DNA from: Patescibacteria group bacterium UBA5187
GTDB lineage: Bacteria; Patescibacteriota; Minisyncoccia; Phycocordibacterales; PALSA-1337
Length of the DNA: 14,826 nucleotides
Reading direction: 5' to 3'
Assembly (NCBI GenBank): GCA_002413065.1
Contig: DHWH01000002.1
Coordinates: forward strand, 8,732-23,557
The notes under the pieces were generated by a model. The model saw only the letters and a list, made by a program, of their open reading frames with translations, made no database searches and was not told where the DNA came from. Below, one piece after another: positions 1 to 6,257 of this stretch; position 1 is the stretch's first letter, and the number at the start of each line of letters is the position of its first letter. A program made the position numbers and the translations under genes.

Positions 1-159
1 ATTCTGGTCGCCACTGACGTAGCAGCCCGCGGACTTGATATTGCCGGAGTAAGTCACGTGATCAACTTTGAAATTCCCGCAACGTACGATGACTATGTAC
101 ACCGCATCGGTCGTACCGGCCGCGGAGGTGCAAAGGGTAGGGCACTCACGTTCGTCTAA
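1..159 (+). CDS. DEAD-box RNA helicase, C-terminal fragment (5' end outside window)
   Basis: Frame 1 is open from the first base to TAA at 157-159 and encodes the end of the second RecA-like domain of a DEAD-box ATP-dependent RNA helicase. Motif V (ATDVAARGLDI) and motif VI (HRIGRTGR) are intact; in this family they couple ATP hydrolysis to RNA unwinding, and the arginines of motif VI contact ATP. The protein stops about ten residues after motif VI, at ALTFV. Most RhlE/CsdA-type helicases continue with another helix and often a basic tail, so this C-terminus is unusually short. A strong terminator follows 23 bases later, so the stop is probably the natural gene end. The subfamily (RhlE, CsdA, RhlB) cannot be told from this piece. 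Confidence 0.93.
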   Translation: MLVATDVAARGLDIAGVSHVINFEIPATYDDYVHRIGRTGRGGAKGRALTFV

Positions 160-177
160 ATCCTTACTCAGATATAA

Positions 178-210
178 AAATGCCGGTGCATATACATGCG
201 CCGGTTTTTT
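178..210. terminator. Bidirectional rho-independent terminator
   Basis: A 9-bp stem (183-191 with 196-204, one G-T wobble, loop ATAC) is followed by six T on the plus strand and preceded by a run of A. The A run reads as a T run on the minus strand. It lies between the helicase (plus) and the small minus-strand gene ending at 226, so it can end transcription of both convergent genes. Confidence 0.85.
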
Positions 211-225
211 GAAATTCAACTTCGA

Positions 226-543
226 TTATTTTGGCGGCGGAGGCCGTCGTTTCATTGTGAGTCGGATTGATTCCCGATCTTGATTCTGGGCACCGTTCAT
301 TGCCTGGCGTAGTGTGGGCATAGTTGCCGGAGTTTCCAGTGTCCTGCTTAATACGATTGAATCCAACCGGCTTTTCGACGCGTCGGGACCTACGATAATG
401 ATTCGCGGAGGCGCCAGCGTAACTTGGGTGAGCTTTTCTTTTTCAGGAAAAGGTCCGAGGTTGATGGTTGGAGTGACGGGTTTCGCCTTCGGGAAAATCA
501 GTTTTTCAAAAAGGCCCAATAGAAAGTTGAAGGGGATATTCAT
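226..543 (-). CDS. Small protein of unknown function, Pro-rich tail
   Basis: I do not recognise this 105-residue protein. It begins with a short hydrophobic stretch (NFLLGLFEKLIF, about residues 6-17), continues through a Pro/Lys-rich middle, and ends in a basic tail KRRPPPPK. No clear signal peptide or catalytic motif is visible. An in-frame TTG at 582 would lengthen it to 118 residues. That TTG, however, is the first part of a perfect TTGACA -35 box with a 17-base spacer and TATTGT -10 box, placing the RNA start a few bases before the ATG at 543, so I chose 543. The gene ends 16 bases from the bidirectional terminator, which fits a real transcription unit. It is divergent from the flavoprotein gene. 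The plus-strand reading frame over the same bases looks like an antisense shadow. Confidence 0.6.
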   Translation of the reverse strand: MNIPFNFLLGLFEKLIFPKAKPVTPTINLGPFPEKEKLTQVTLAPPRIIIVGPDASKSRLDSIVLSRTLETPATMPTLRQAMNGAQNQDRESIRLTMKRRPPPPK

Positions 544-544
544 A

Positions 545-561
545 TCTATTGAAACAATAGA
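545..561. repeat. Perfect 7-bp inverted repeat over the -10/+1 region
   Basis: TCTATTG-AAA-CAATAGA is a perfect palindrome with a 3-base centre. It covers the -10 box of the minus-strand promoter and the expected RNA start, a typical operator position. On the plus strand it is followed by six T (563-568), so a weak terminator is an alternative reading. Confidence 0.5.
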
Positions 562-582
562 ATTTTTTATTATGTCTGTCAA
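554..582 (-). promoter_or_regulatory. Sigma-70-type promoter of the small minus-strand gene
   Basis: On the minus strand, TTGACA (582-577), a 17-base spacer and TATTGT (559-554) form a near-consensus promoter. The ATG at 543 is 10 bases after the -10 box, giving a leader of only a few bases. This is the only promoter in the window with an evident -35 box. Confidence 0.7.
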
Positions 583-610
583 TTGTTCCGCATGGTGATA
601 GCTTTTAAGG

Positions 611-616
611 TATAAT
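611..616 (+). promoter_or_regulatory. -10 box (TATAAT) of the flavoprotein gene
   Basis: A perfect TATAAT is followed by 7 bases (TCTCCCC) and then the ATG at 624. The RNA start would fall on or next to the ATG, so the transcript is probably leaderless. No Shine-Dalgarno sequence and no good -35 box at 17 bases are seen. Confidence 0.7.
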
Positions 617-623
617 TCTCCCC

Positions 624-2291
624 ATGATAGATATAAATGAATTGAAGAAGGATCTGACCGGCGATGTCGATGCGAGTCCCGAAGCTCTCGATCAAGCCAG
701 CCACGATGCCAGTATTTTTGAAGTGAAGCCTGAAGTAGTGGTCCATCCCAAAAATGTTGAGGATATAAAAAAACTGGTTAATTTCGTTACGGCTCATTCC
801 GGTGCCGCCGCTCCAATGACTTTGACCGCACGCTCAGCCGGTACGGACATGACAGGCGGACCTCTTACAGAATCCATTGTTGTCAGTTTTACAAAATATT
901 TCAATCATATTAAGGAAGTTGGTGACCAGGATGGCGAAACTAGTGCGGGCGACACGGGATACGCGATCACGGAACCAGGTGTGTACTATCGCGATTTTGA
1001 TAAAGCCACAATGGAGAAAGGCTATATCATGCCAAGTTATCCGGCTTCGCGCGAGATCTGTACGGTGGGCGGCATGGTCGCGAACAATTCCGGCGGAGAA
1101 AAAACGCTTACATTCGGAAAAACCGAAGGTTATATTCGCCGCTTGAAAATGGTGGCCGCTGATGGAAATGAATACGAATTCAAACCGCTTACGATGGCGG
1201 AGCTTGAGGAGAAGAAAAAGCAGATGACATTCGAAGGGGAGGTCTATCGCGGAATGTCTGATCTGATCGATCGTAACTACGGCCTGCTCCAAAACGCCAA
1301 GCCGGCCGTTTCGAAAAACTCATGCGGATACTATCTGTGGAATGTATGGAATAAGGAACGTGGCATATTCGATCTGACAAAAATGATCGTAGGGTCACAG
1401 GGTACGCTCGGTCTGGTCACGGAAATAGAATTTGCTTTGGTCAAACCAAAGATTCATTCGCGGCTCCTGGTCATTTTTCTGACGGACTTGAATCTGTTGG
1501 CAAAGACGGCTGCGCATGTTCTCCAGTTCAAACCTGAAAGTTTCGAATCGTATGACGACCATACGTTCAAGATCGCGATGAAATTCCTGCCTCAGCTCAT
1601 GAAGCAGATGGGAGGCAATCTGATCACGCTTGGCTTGGAATTCCTGCCGGAAATGCTGGCGGTTCTCGAAGGAGGTGTTCCAAAATTAGTAATGATGGCG
1701 GAATTTACGGGTGACACTCCGGAAGAAGCTGTTCACAAAGCCGAAGAAGCACAGGCGTCCATCAAAGATCTCCATGAGAAATCAAAGGTGACCGAAACCG
1801 CCACGGACGCCGCGAAATACTGGGTCATTCGTCGCGAGAGCTTCAATATGCTCCGGCACCATGTCAAAGAATTACGCACAGCTCCATTCATAGATGATTT
1901 TGCCGTCTTGCCGGAACATCTTCCTGAATTTTTACCGCGGTTATATTCCATTCTCGATCAATATAAATTGACATATACTATCGCCGGCCATATCGGTGAT
2001 GGAAATTTCCATATCATTCCGCTCATGAATCTTCATCAGGAAAAATCCCACGAAGTCATAAAAGAATTGTCCATAAAAGTGTATGAACTAGTACATGAAT
2101 TCAAGGGCACTATTACCGCCGAGCACAATGACGGTTTGATCCGCACGCCCTTTATCAAAATGCAGTATGGCGAAGAGGTCTACAAACTGTTTGAGGAAAC
2201 GAAAAAGATCTGGGATCCAAAAGGTATTTTCAATCCCGGCAAAAAAGTGGCTGGAACATGGGAGTATGCGATGGCGCATGTGGTGAAATAG
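624..2291 (+). CDS. FAD-binding oxidoreductase, GlcD/D-lactate dehydrogenase type
   Basis: This 555-residue flavoprotein belongs to the vanillyl-alcohol-oxidase (PCMH-fold) superfamily, whose members oxidise 2-hydroxy acids such as D-lactate or glycolate. The FAD-binding domain starts near residue 37 (VVVHPKNVEDIKKLV). It carries the phosphate-binding loop TARSAGTDMTGGP (68-80), the core CTVGGMVANNSGGEKTLTFG (146-165) and GSQGTLGLVTEIEF (257-270). The C-terminal FAD-oxidase domain has the GHIGDGNFH motif (455-463), E500-H501 and the closing IFNPGK. There is no signal peptide, no membrane segment and no fused Fe-S (GlcF-like) domain, and no partner subunit lies nearby. It is therefore probably a single-chain peripheral or cytosolic enzyme. 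The substrate cannot be read from sequence. The start at 624 is fixed by the TATAAT box 7 bases upstream. The gene stands alone and ends in TAG. Confidence 0.9.
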   Translation: MIDINELKKDLTGDVDASPEALDQASHDASIFEVKPEVVVHPKNVEDIKKLVNFVTAHSGAAAPMTLTARSAGTDMTGGPLTESIVVSFTKYFNHIKEVGDQDGETSAGDTGYAITEPGVYYRDFDKATMEKGYIMPSYPASREICTVGGMVANNSGGEKTLTFGKTEGYIRRLKMVAADGNEYEFKPLTMAELEEKKKQMTFEGEVYRGMSDLIDRNYGLLQNAKPAVSKNSCGYYLWNVWNKERGIFDLTKMIVGSQGTLGLVTEIEFALVKPKIHSRLLVIFLTDLNLLAKTAAHVLQFKPESFESYDDHTFKIAMKFLPQLMKQMGGNLITLGLEFLPEMLAVLEGGVPKLVMMAEFTGDTPEEAVHKAEEAQASIKDLHEKSKVTETATDAAKYWVIRRESFNMLRHHVKELRTAPFIDDFAVLPEHLPEFLPRLYSILDQYKLTYTIAGHIGDGNFHIIPLMNLHQEKSHEVIKELSIKVYELVHEFKGTITAEHNDGLIRTPFIKMQYGEEVYKLFEETKKIWDPKGIFNPGKKVAGTWEYAMAHVVK

Positions 2292-2320
2292 TTTTAGATC
2301 GCACCATTTGAGCCTGGGTA

Positions 2321-2329
2321 TGGTAGTAT
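2321..2329 (+). promoter_or_regulatory. Candidate extended -10 box of the ABC operon
   Basis: TGG followed by TAGTAT is an extended -10 element, the same type as upstream of the 32-residue gene. It would give a leader of about 30 bases before the ATG at 2367. A weaker TATTTA at 2354-2359, 7 bases before the ATG, is an alternative. Confidence 0.4.
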
Positions 2330-2366
2330 AGATATCCTTTCTTAATACTCCACTATTTATACGCGT

Positions 2367-3179
2367 ATGCCTCCATCCAAATACGGCATCTCGGTCAAAA
2401 ACCTCACCAAGAAATACGCTGCTTTTACGGCTGTAGATGACGCATCATTCGATGTTCCCGCCGGAGAAATTTTCGCTTTCTTGGGTCCGAATGGCGCAGG
2501 AAAAACTACTACCATAAAAATGCTTACGACATTGGAACGTCCCACTTCAGGTTCGATCACGGTCAACGGATTTGATCCTGTCACTCATTCGAACGATGTT
2601 CGCCGTTCCATCGGGATCGTTTTCCAGGATCAGTCTCTCGATGATGAATTGACCGCATACGAGAATATGTTTTTCCATGCGGGATTGTATGGAGTACCGC
2701 GCAAGGAAACACCCGGCCGCATCAAGCAGTTTTTGGAATTTGTGGAATTATGGGATCGTCGGGACAGTATGGTCAAACAATTTTCCGGAGGAATGAAACG
2801 CCGCCTGGAGATCGCCCGCGGACTTCTGCACACCCCCGCTGTATTGTTTCTGGATGAGCCGACCGTGGGTCTCGATCCTCAGACACGCAATAATATCTGG
2901 TCATATATTAAAAAATTAAATATCGAACGCGGACTTTCTGTTTTCTTCACGACGCATTATATGGATGAAGTTGAACGAGTAGCCAGTCAGGTGGCGATTT
3001 TGGATCATGGAAAGATCATTGCCCGAGGCACGCCTACTGACATTATAAAAAATGCAGGTGCACAGTCTCTCGAGGAAGCATTCATCAAGATGACGGGGCA
3101 TACCATCCGTTCCCAAGAAGCGGGATCGTCCGACCAATTGCGCAATATGGCAAAAATGTGGCGCGGAGGAAGAAAATAG
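2367..3179 (+). CDS. ABC transporter ATP-binding protein, DrrA/ABC-2 exporter type
   Basis: This 270-residue ATPase powers the permease encoded directly after it. All nucleotide-binding motifs are intact: Walker A GPNGAGKTTT (40-49), Q-loop Q87, signature FSGGMKRRLEIA (139-150), Walker B VLFLDEP (159-165), D-loop GLDP (168-171) and switch His197 (TTHYMDE). The layout matches the daunorubicin-resistance (DrrA-like) group, in which two ATPases join two ABC-2 membrane subunits to export drugs, lipids or polymers. The C-terminal extension after about residue 225 (LEEAFIKMTGH) is usual for this group. The stop codon is one base before the permease start, so the genes are co-transcribed and probably translationally coupled. 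The substrate is unknown. The next but one gene encodes a putative ligand-sensing regulator. Confidence 0.93.
   Translation: MPPSKYGISVKNLTKKYAAFTAVDDASFDVPAGEIFAFLGPNGAGKTTTIKMLTTLERPTSGSITVNGFDPVTHSNDVRRSIGIVFQDQSLDDELTAYENMFFHAGLYGVPRKETPGRIKQFLEFVELWDRRDSMVKQFSGGMKRRLEIARGLLHTPAVLFLDEPTVGLDPQTRNNIWSYIKKLNIERGLSVFFTTHYMDEVERVASQVAILDHGKIIARGTPTDIIKNAGAQSLEEAFIKMTGHTIRSQEAGSSDQLRNMAKMWRGGRK
3165..3170 (+). promoter_or_regulatory. Shine-Dalgarno site of the permease gene
   Basis: GGAGGA lies 10 bases before the ATG at 3181, inside the end of the ATPase gene. It is one of the few clear ribosome binding sites here. It belongs to an internal operon gene, in contrast to the first genes, which have -10 boxes next to the ATG. 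Confidence 0.55.
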
Positions 3180-3180
3180 C

Positions 3181-3972
3181 ATGAAAAAGCACGATCGCAT
3201 GATTTATAATTTCAATATGACACACATATTATATACAATTTATATCCTCTGGCTTCGACAAATAAAACGCTATTTTCGATCCAAGTCGCGCATCGTAGGT
3301 TCGCTGGGTCAGCCGATACTTTTCCTGTTGGCGCTTGGGTATGGTCTCGGCCCGGTCTTTTCACAGGCTGGCCAAGGAAATTATTTCCAATTTTTGGCGC
3401 CGGGCGTCATCGCCATGGGTATTCTTTTTACGAGCATCTTTTCGGGAATTGAAATCATCTGGGATCGCCAATTCGGCTTCCTCAAGGAAACACTTGTCGC
3501 TCCTGTCTCTCGACTTGTGATAATGATCGGACGAACTTTGGGAGGGGCGACAACGGCAATGTTCCAGGGCGTAATCGTGCTTGTAATCGCTATTATTGCC
3601 GGTTTTCGTCCAGAACTGGCTTCGATACCGGAAGCCATTCTTATCATGCTGTGCATCGCGCTTTTGTTTGCCGCAGCCGGAACCGCACTGGCTTCACGTC
3701 TGGAAGATATGCAGGGATTCCAGCTCATAACAAATTTTATTATTATGCCGATCTTTTTCTTGTCAGGCGCGCTCTTTCCTCTGACCGGACTGCCGCCGGC
3801 GGTTGCATTTTTAGTTCATATCAATCCTTTGACATATGGAGTCGATGCTTTGCGGCACGTTCTCGCCGGAGCGACTCAGTTTAGTTTGGTGACCGACGTG
3901 AGCGTACTTGTATGTGTGACTGCTGCATTTTTGGTTATCGGCGCATATACGTTTTCAAAGATAAAAGCGTAA
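3181..3972 (+). CDS. ABC-2 type transporter permease, DrrB-like
   Basis: This 263-residue integral membrane protein has about six hydrophobic segments, as expected for an ABC-2 permease. They lie near residues 42-62, 68-90, 112-135, 143-162, 173-197 and 238-257. The cytoplasmic N-terminal part has the amphipathic LWLRQIKRYFRSKSRIVGSLGQPILF stretch (split here as LWLRQIKRYF and SKSRIVGSLGQPILF) typical of the family, and ALFPLTGLPP and INPLTYGVDALRHVL near the end are also characteristic. It forms the channel of an exporter driven by the preceding ATPase. The ATG at 3181 has a GGAGGA site 10 bases upstream. Other in-frame ATGs at 3199 and 3217 are possible, but the first is best supported. The stop is followed after 3 bases by the next gene. 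The substrate is unknown. Confidence 0.92.
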   Translation: MKKHDRMIYNFNMTHILYTIYILWLRQIKRYFRSKSRIVGSLGQPILFLLALGYGLGPVFSQAGQGNYFQFLAPGVIAMGILFTSIFSGIEIIWDRQFGFLKETLVAPVSRLVIMIGRTLGGATTAMFQGVIVLVIAIIAGFRPELASIPEAILIMLCIALLFAAAGTALASRLEDMQGFQLITNFIIMPIFFLSGALFPLTGLPPAVAFLVHINPLTYGVDALRHVLAGATQFSLVTDVSVLVCVTAAFLVIGAYTFSKIKA

Positions 3973-3975
3973 TTT

Positions 3976-4689
3976 ATGGCACATCTCTTTTCTCCGATTC
4001 AGAATCATATATTTTTACGGCTCAAAAATGCCAAGAGCCTGAGATATAGCGAGATTCAGCCCAAAAATATCCCGAATGACCTATTCAATTATCATCTGCA
4101 ATTTTTAGTAAAGAAAGGATTGGTCGATAAAGCAGACGAGGGCTACTCACTTTCTGATGCCGGTATCCGGCATGTCGCCGATCACAATCCACCAGCAGAC
4201 GAAAGTCATGCGACGCATCTATTTAAAATAAACGTACTTACGGTAGTTTCGCGCATGCATAAGGGTAATATCGAGATATTGAATCAGCTTCGAAAATCAA
4301 ATCCTTCGTATGGAAAAGTGGGTGTGATGGGTGGAATCGTGCGCAAAGAAGAGTCGATCGAAGATGCTGCAAGCCGTAAGCTTAATGTTGAAACAGGGCT
4401 TGATGCATCATTTCGTATAGTCGGTATCCAGCGCCGCATCCTGTACGTTCAAAATGAATTGTTTTCAGATGTGCTTTTTCCTATCGCATACACTGATGAA
4501 TACTCGGGTGAGCTTATCGCCGATACGGAATACGGACACAATATGTGGGTACCGATAGATCAGGCTATTGCCAATGAACGAGCTGAATTTGATTCGATCA
4601 AAAAACTTCCGGATGTGCTCATGGCGATTCGGGATAATAAAATCAGTACACTACCATTCTTTTGTGATGAGGATGTGCAAAGCAAATAG
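3976..4689 (+). CDS. Winged-helix/Nudix two-domain protein with degenerate Nudix box
   Basis: This 237-residue protein has two parts. Residues 1-70 look like a winged helix-turn-helix (SLRYSEIQPK, then NYHLQFLVKKGLV as recognition helix, then the wing GYSLSDAG). Residues 83-225 form a Nudix-like fold. The Nudix box lies at 120-142 (GIVRKEE, then RKLNVETGL). Aligned to G-x5-E-x7-R-E-U-x-E-E-x-G-U, the first E of REUxEE is Lys135 and the second is Val138; only Glu139 remains. Metal-dependent hydrolysis is therefore doubtful. The domain may instead bind a nucleotide ligand and steer the DNA-binding part, as in NrtR regulators, although NrtR has the reverse domain order. It is the third gene of the ABC operon, 3 bases after the permease, so it may regulate that exporter. 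The regulatory role is inference. Confidence 0.82.
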   Translation: MAHLFSPIQNHIFLRLKNAKSLRYSEIQPKNIPNDLFNYHLQFLVKKGLVDKADEGYSLSDAGIRHVADHNPPADESHATHLFKINVLTVVSRMHKGNIEILNQLRKSNPSYGKVGVMGGIVRKEESIEDAASRKLNVETGLDASFRIVGIQRRILYVQNELFSDVLFPIAYTDEYSGELIADTEYGHNMWVPIDQAIANERAEFDSIKKLPDVLMAIRDNKISTLPFFCDEDVQSK

Positions 4690-4730
4690 TTACCGAGGGT
4701 ATCCTCGCTAGTTTGTTTGTGGGGTTTTCA

Positions 4731-4736
4731 TATAAT
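4731..4736 (+). promoter_or_regulatory. -10 box (TATAAT) of the dioxygenase gene
   Basis: A perfect TATAAT is followed by 7 bases and then the ATG at 4744. This decides the start: the in-frame TTG at 4717 lies upstream of the promoter element and cannot be in the transcript. A leaderless mRNA is expected. Confidence 0.7.
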
Positions 4737-4743
4737 AGTATTT

Positions 4744-5598
4744 ATGAAAAATTCCAATTCGTTGCATCAATTAAAAGATGATGGATTTGTAAGTATTTCG
4801 TATCCGCCGGAACTTCGCGCCGCTGTTCTGGAAACGGTGAAATCGTGGAAAAATTTTTGCGCATTGCCAAATAACATAAAGACGCAATTTCCTTATAATC
4901 CTAATAATGGAATGGGTGTCGGATATGAATTGAAAACTACTCCCGGTCTCAGTCATGATCTCAAAGAAGATCTGCATGTTACAACAGGCATGAGCGATTG
5001 GCTCAGGCAATCAGCGGAACAAACAGGTGATCCGATTATCACCGCATTGATATCGCAAGCCGAATACTTGATCAATCTCATGAAACCTCTCGTCATTAAT
5101 TTTGCGAAACAGGTTGAAACGGAATTCTCGATCAAAGATTTTGCGGACGAAGTTGAGAATAGCCAAGATGCTTGGTTTTTGCGATTCCTCCATTTCTTTG
5201 GCAATCGAAAGGCTGGTGACGAATTGGCAACTTCTCATGCGGATAAAAGTGGCTTCACATTGCATTTGTATGAAAGTGATCCGGGATTGCAGTGTCTCAC
5301 TATGGATCTCACATGGGTGAATATGCCAGTGTCACCTGGCGAGACAGTTATCATTCCCGGAATGCGTCTGCAATATCGCTCCGGAAATATATTGAAAGCA
5401 TTATTCCATCGCGTTGTTGCAACAGATGCGACAGCCACAGCAGGACGATTTTCAATGGTATGTTTCGTGCACCTTAGTCGGACTCCGGAATATGACAAGA
5501 AAAATGCAGGTCGTTTGCAGGAGTTTCCACCCGGTTTCAATTACACGATGCCTTTTGAAGAATTCAAGAAATTGTTCGTGCCTGTCATAGAAAAATAA
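4744..5598 (+). CDS. 2-oxoglutarate/Fe(II)-dependent dioxygenase, isopenicillin N synthase-like
   Basis: This 284-residue protein has the double-stranded beta-helix signature of the isopenicillin N synthase/2OG-Fe(II) oxygenase family. The iron ligands are visible as H165-x-D167 (SHADKSGFT) and H222 (LFHRVVA). R235-x-S237 (GRFSMVCF) matches the RxS site that binds the 2-oxoglutarate carboxylate. N-terminal GFVSI (14-18) corresponds to the start of the DIOX_N region. Family members hydroxylate, desaturate or cyclise small molecules in the cytosol using O2. The substrate is unknown, and no biosynthetic partner gene is next to it. An O2-dependent enzyme fits with the redox genes that follow. The gene is monocistronic, has its own -10 box, and converges on the sigma gene with a 12-base gap and no strong terminator between them. 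Confidence 0.85.
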   Translation: MKNSNSLHQLKDDGFVSISYPPELRAAVLETVKSWKNFCALPNNIKTQFPYNPNNGMGVGYELKTTPGLSHDLKEDLHVTTGMSDWLRQSAEQTGDPIITALISQAEYLINLMKPLVINFAKQVETEFSIKDFADEVENSQDAWFLRFLHFFGNRKAGDELATSHADKSGFTLHLYESDPGLQCLTMDLTWVNMPVSPGETVIIPGMRLQYRSGNILKALFHRVVATDATATAGRFSMVCFVHLSRTPEYDKKNAGRLQEFPPGFNYTMPFEEFKKLFVPVIEK

Positions 5599-5610
5599 TT
5601 GCGACAGTCG

Positions 5611-6216
5611 TTACTTCCGTTTCTTTTCTTTCTTCTCTACCTCCGCCCGCAATCGCATCAAAGCGCGCCGGTGCCAACTTTTTACCGTATTCATCGGCCT
5701 GCCGACGATCTTGGCGATTTCATCAAAGGTCATATTTTCTCGGTAGTGAAGCAGGAGAATAGCCCGATGGTCGGGGTGAATTGTTCCCAGTGCCGCTTGG
5801 AGCTTTTTGATAAATGCGGCATTCTCGAATACTTCTGATGCCAATGGAGCAGGGTCTTCCAATGTATCAGTGAAGTGTAGGTCATTTTCAAGATCGTCGA
5901 TATCGGAAAAAACTATGGCTTTCTTTTTTTTCAGAAAATCCAGCGCGGTGTTGCGCGCGATAGTGTACAGCCAGGGTTTGAACGAGCGGTTCTTCGTGTA
6001 TTTTTTTATATATTTCCACACTTTATAAAAAGTATCCTGAGCGATATCGTCGGCATCCTCGGATGTTTTCGCGTATTGCCGGGCAAAATGAAAAATATGC
6101 CGCATGTAGCGGTGCATCAGTTCCTGAAAAGCGGCATGATCATGCGCGCGGCACGCTTCGGCAAGCTGTTCGTCGCTTTGATGAGTATAGGTCTTTTTGA
6201 GTTCCGTTTTGTTCAT
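5611..6216 (-). CDS. ECF-type RNA polymerase sigma factor
   Basis: This 201-residue protein has region 2 at about residues 28-97 (core HRYMRHIFHFARQYA, then DIAQDTFYKVWKYI and FKPWLYTIARNTALDFLKKK) and region 4 at about 137-190 (LGTIHPDHRAILLLHY, MTFDEIAKIVGRPMNTVKSW). There is no region 1 or 3, which is the ECF layout. It directs RNA polymerase to a special set of promoters. No anti-sigma gene is adjacent, so the mode of activation is not apparent. It diverges from dipZ across a short AT-rich gap, suggesting that it controls the redox genes and perhaps itself. The start is uncertain: ATG at 6216, ATG at 6228 and GTG at 6249 are all in frame. TATAGT at 6234-6229 leads best to 6216. The C-terminus is very lysine-rich (KKEKKRK). 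Confidence 0.9.
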   Translation of the reverse strand: MNKTELKKTYTHQSDEQLAEACRAHDHAAFQELMHRYMRHIFHFARQYAKTSEDADDIAQDTFYKVWKYIKKYTKNRSFKPWLYTIARNTALDFLKKKKAIVFSDIDDLENDLHFTDTLEDPAPLASEVFENAAFIKKLQAALGTIHPDHRAILLLHYRENMTFDEIAKIVGRPMNTVKSWHRRALMRLRAEVEKKEKKRK

Positions 6217-6257
6217 TTTGTATATCATACTATATTCACGGTCTATCACTATACAAT
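6217..6257. promoter_or_regulatory. Divergent control region between the sigma factor and dipZ
   Basis: This AT-rich gap holds two minus-strand TATAGT boxes, at 6253-6248 and 6234-6229, spaced 19 bases apart. TATATT at 6231-6236 and TATCAC at 6244-6249 are the plus-strand -10 candidates. Promoters for both genes must overlap here, but their exact positions cannot be decided from one sequence. Confidence 0.45.

Noticed and set aside
314..598. Plus-strand frame of 94 codons opposite the small minus-strand gene
   Set aside because: Few charged residues, no promoter spacing like the other genes, and it overlaps the minus gene that has both promoter and terminator.
834..1292. 152-codon minus-strand frame inside the flavoprotein gene
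   Set aside because: It has no recognisable domain and lies wholly opposite a strongly conserved coding region.
4694..4707. Hairpin CGAGG-GTAT-CCTCG after the Nudix gene as a terminator
   Set aside because: The stem is only 5 bp and no T run follows, so it was not listed as a feature.
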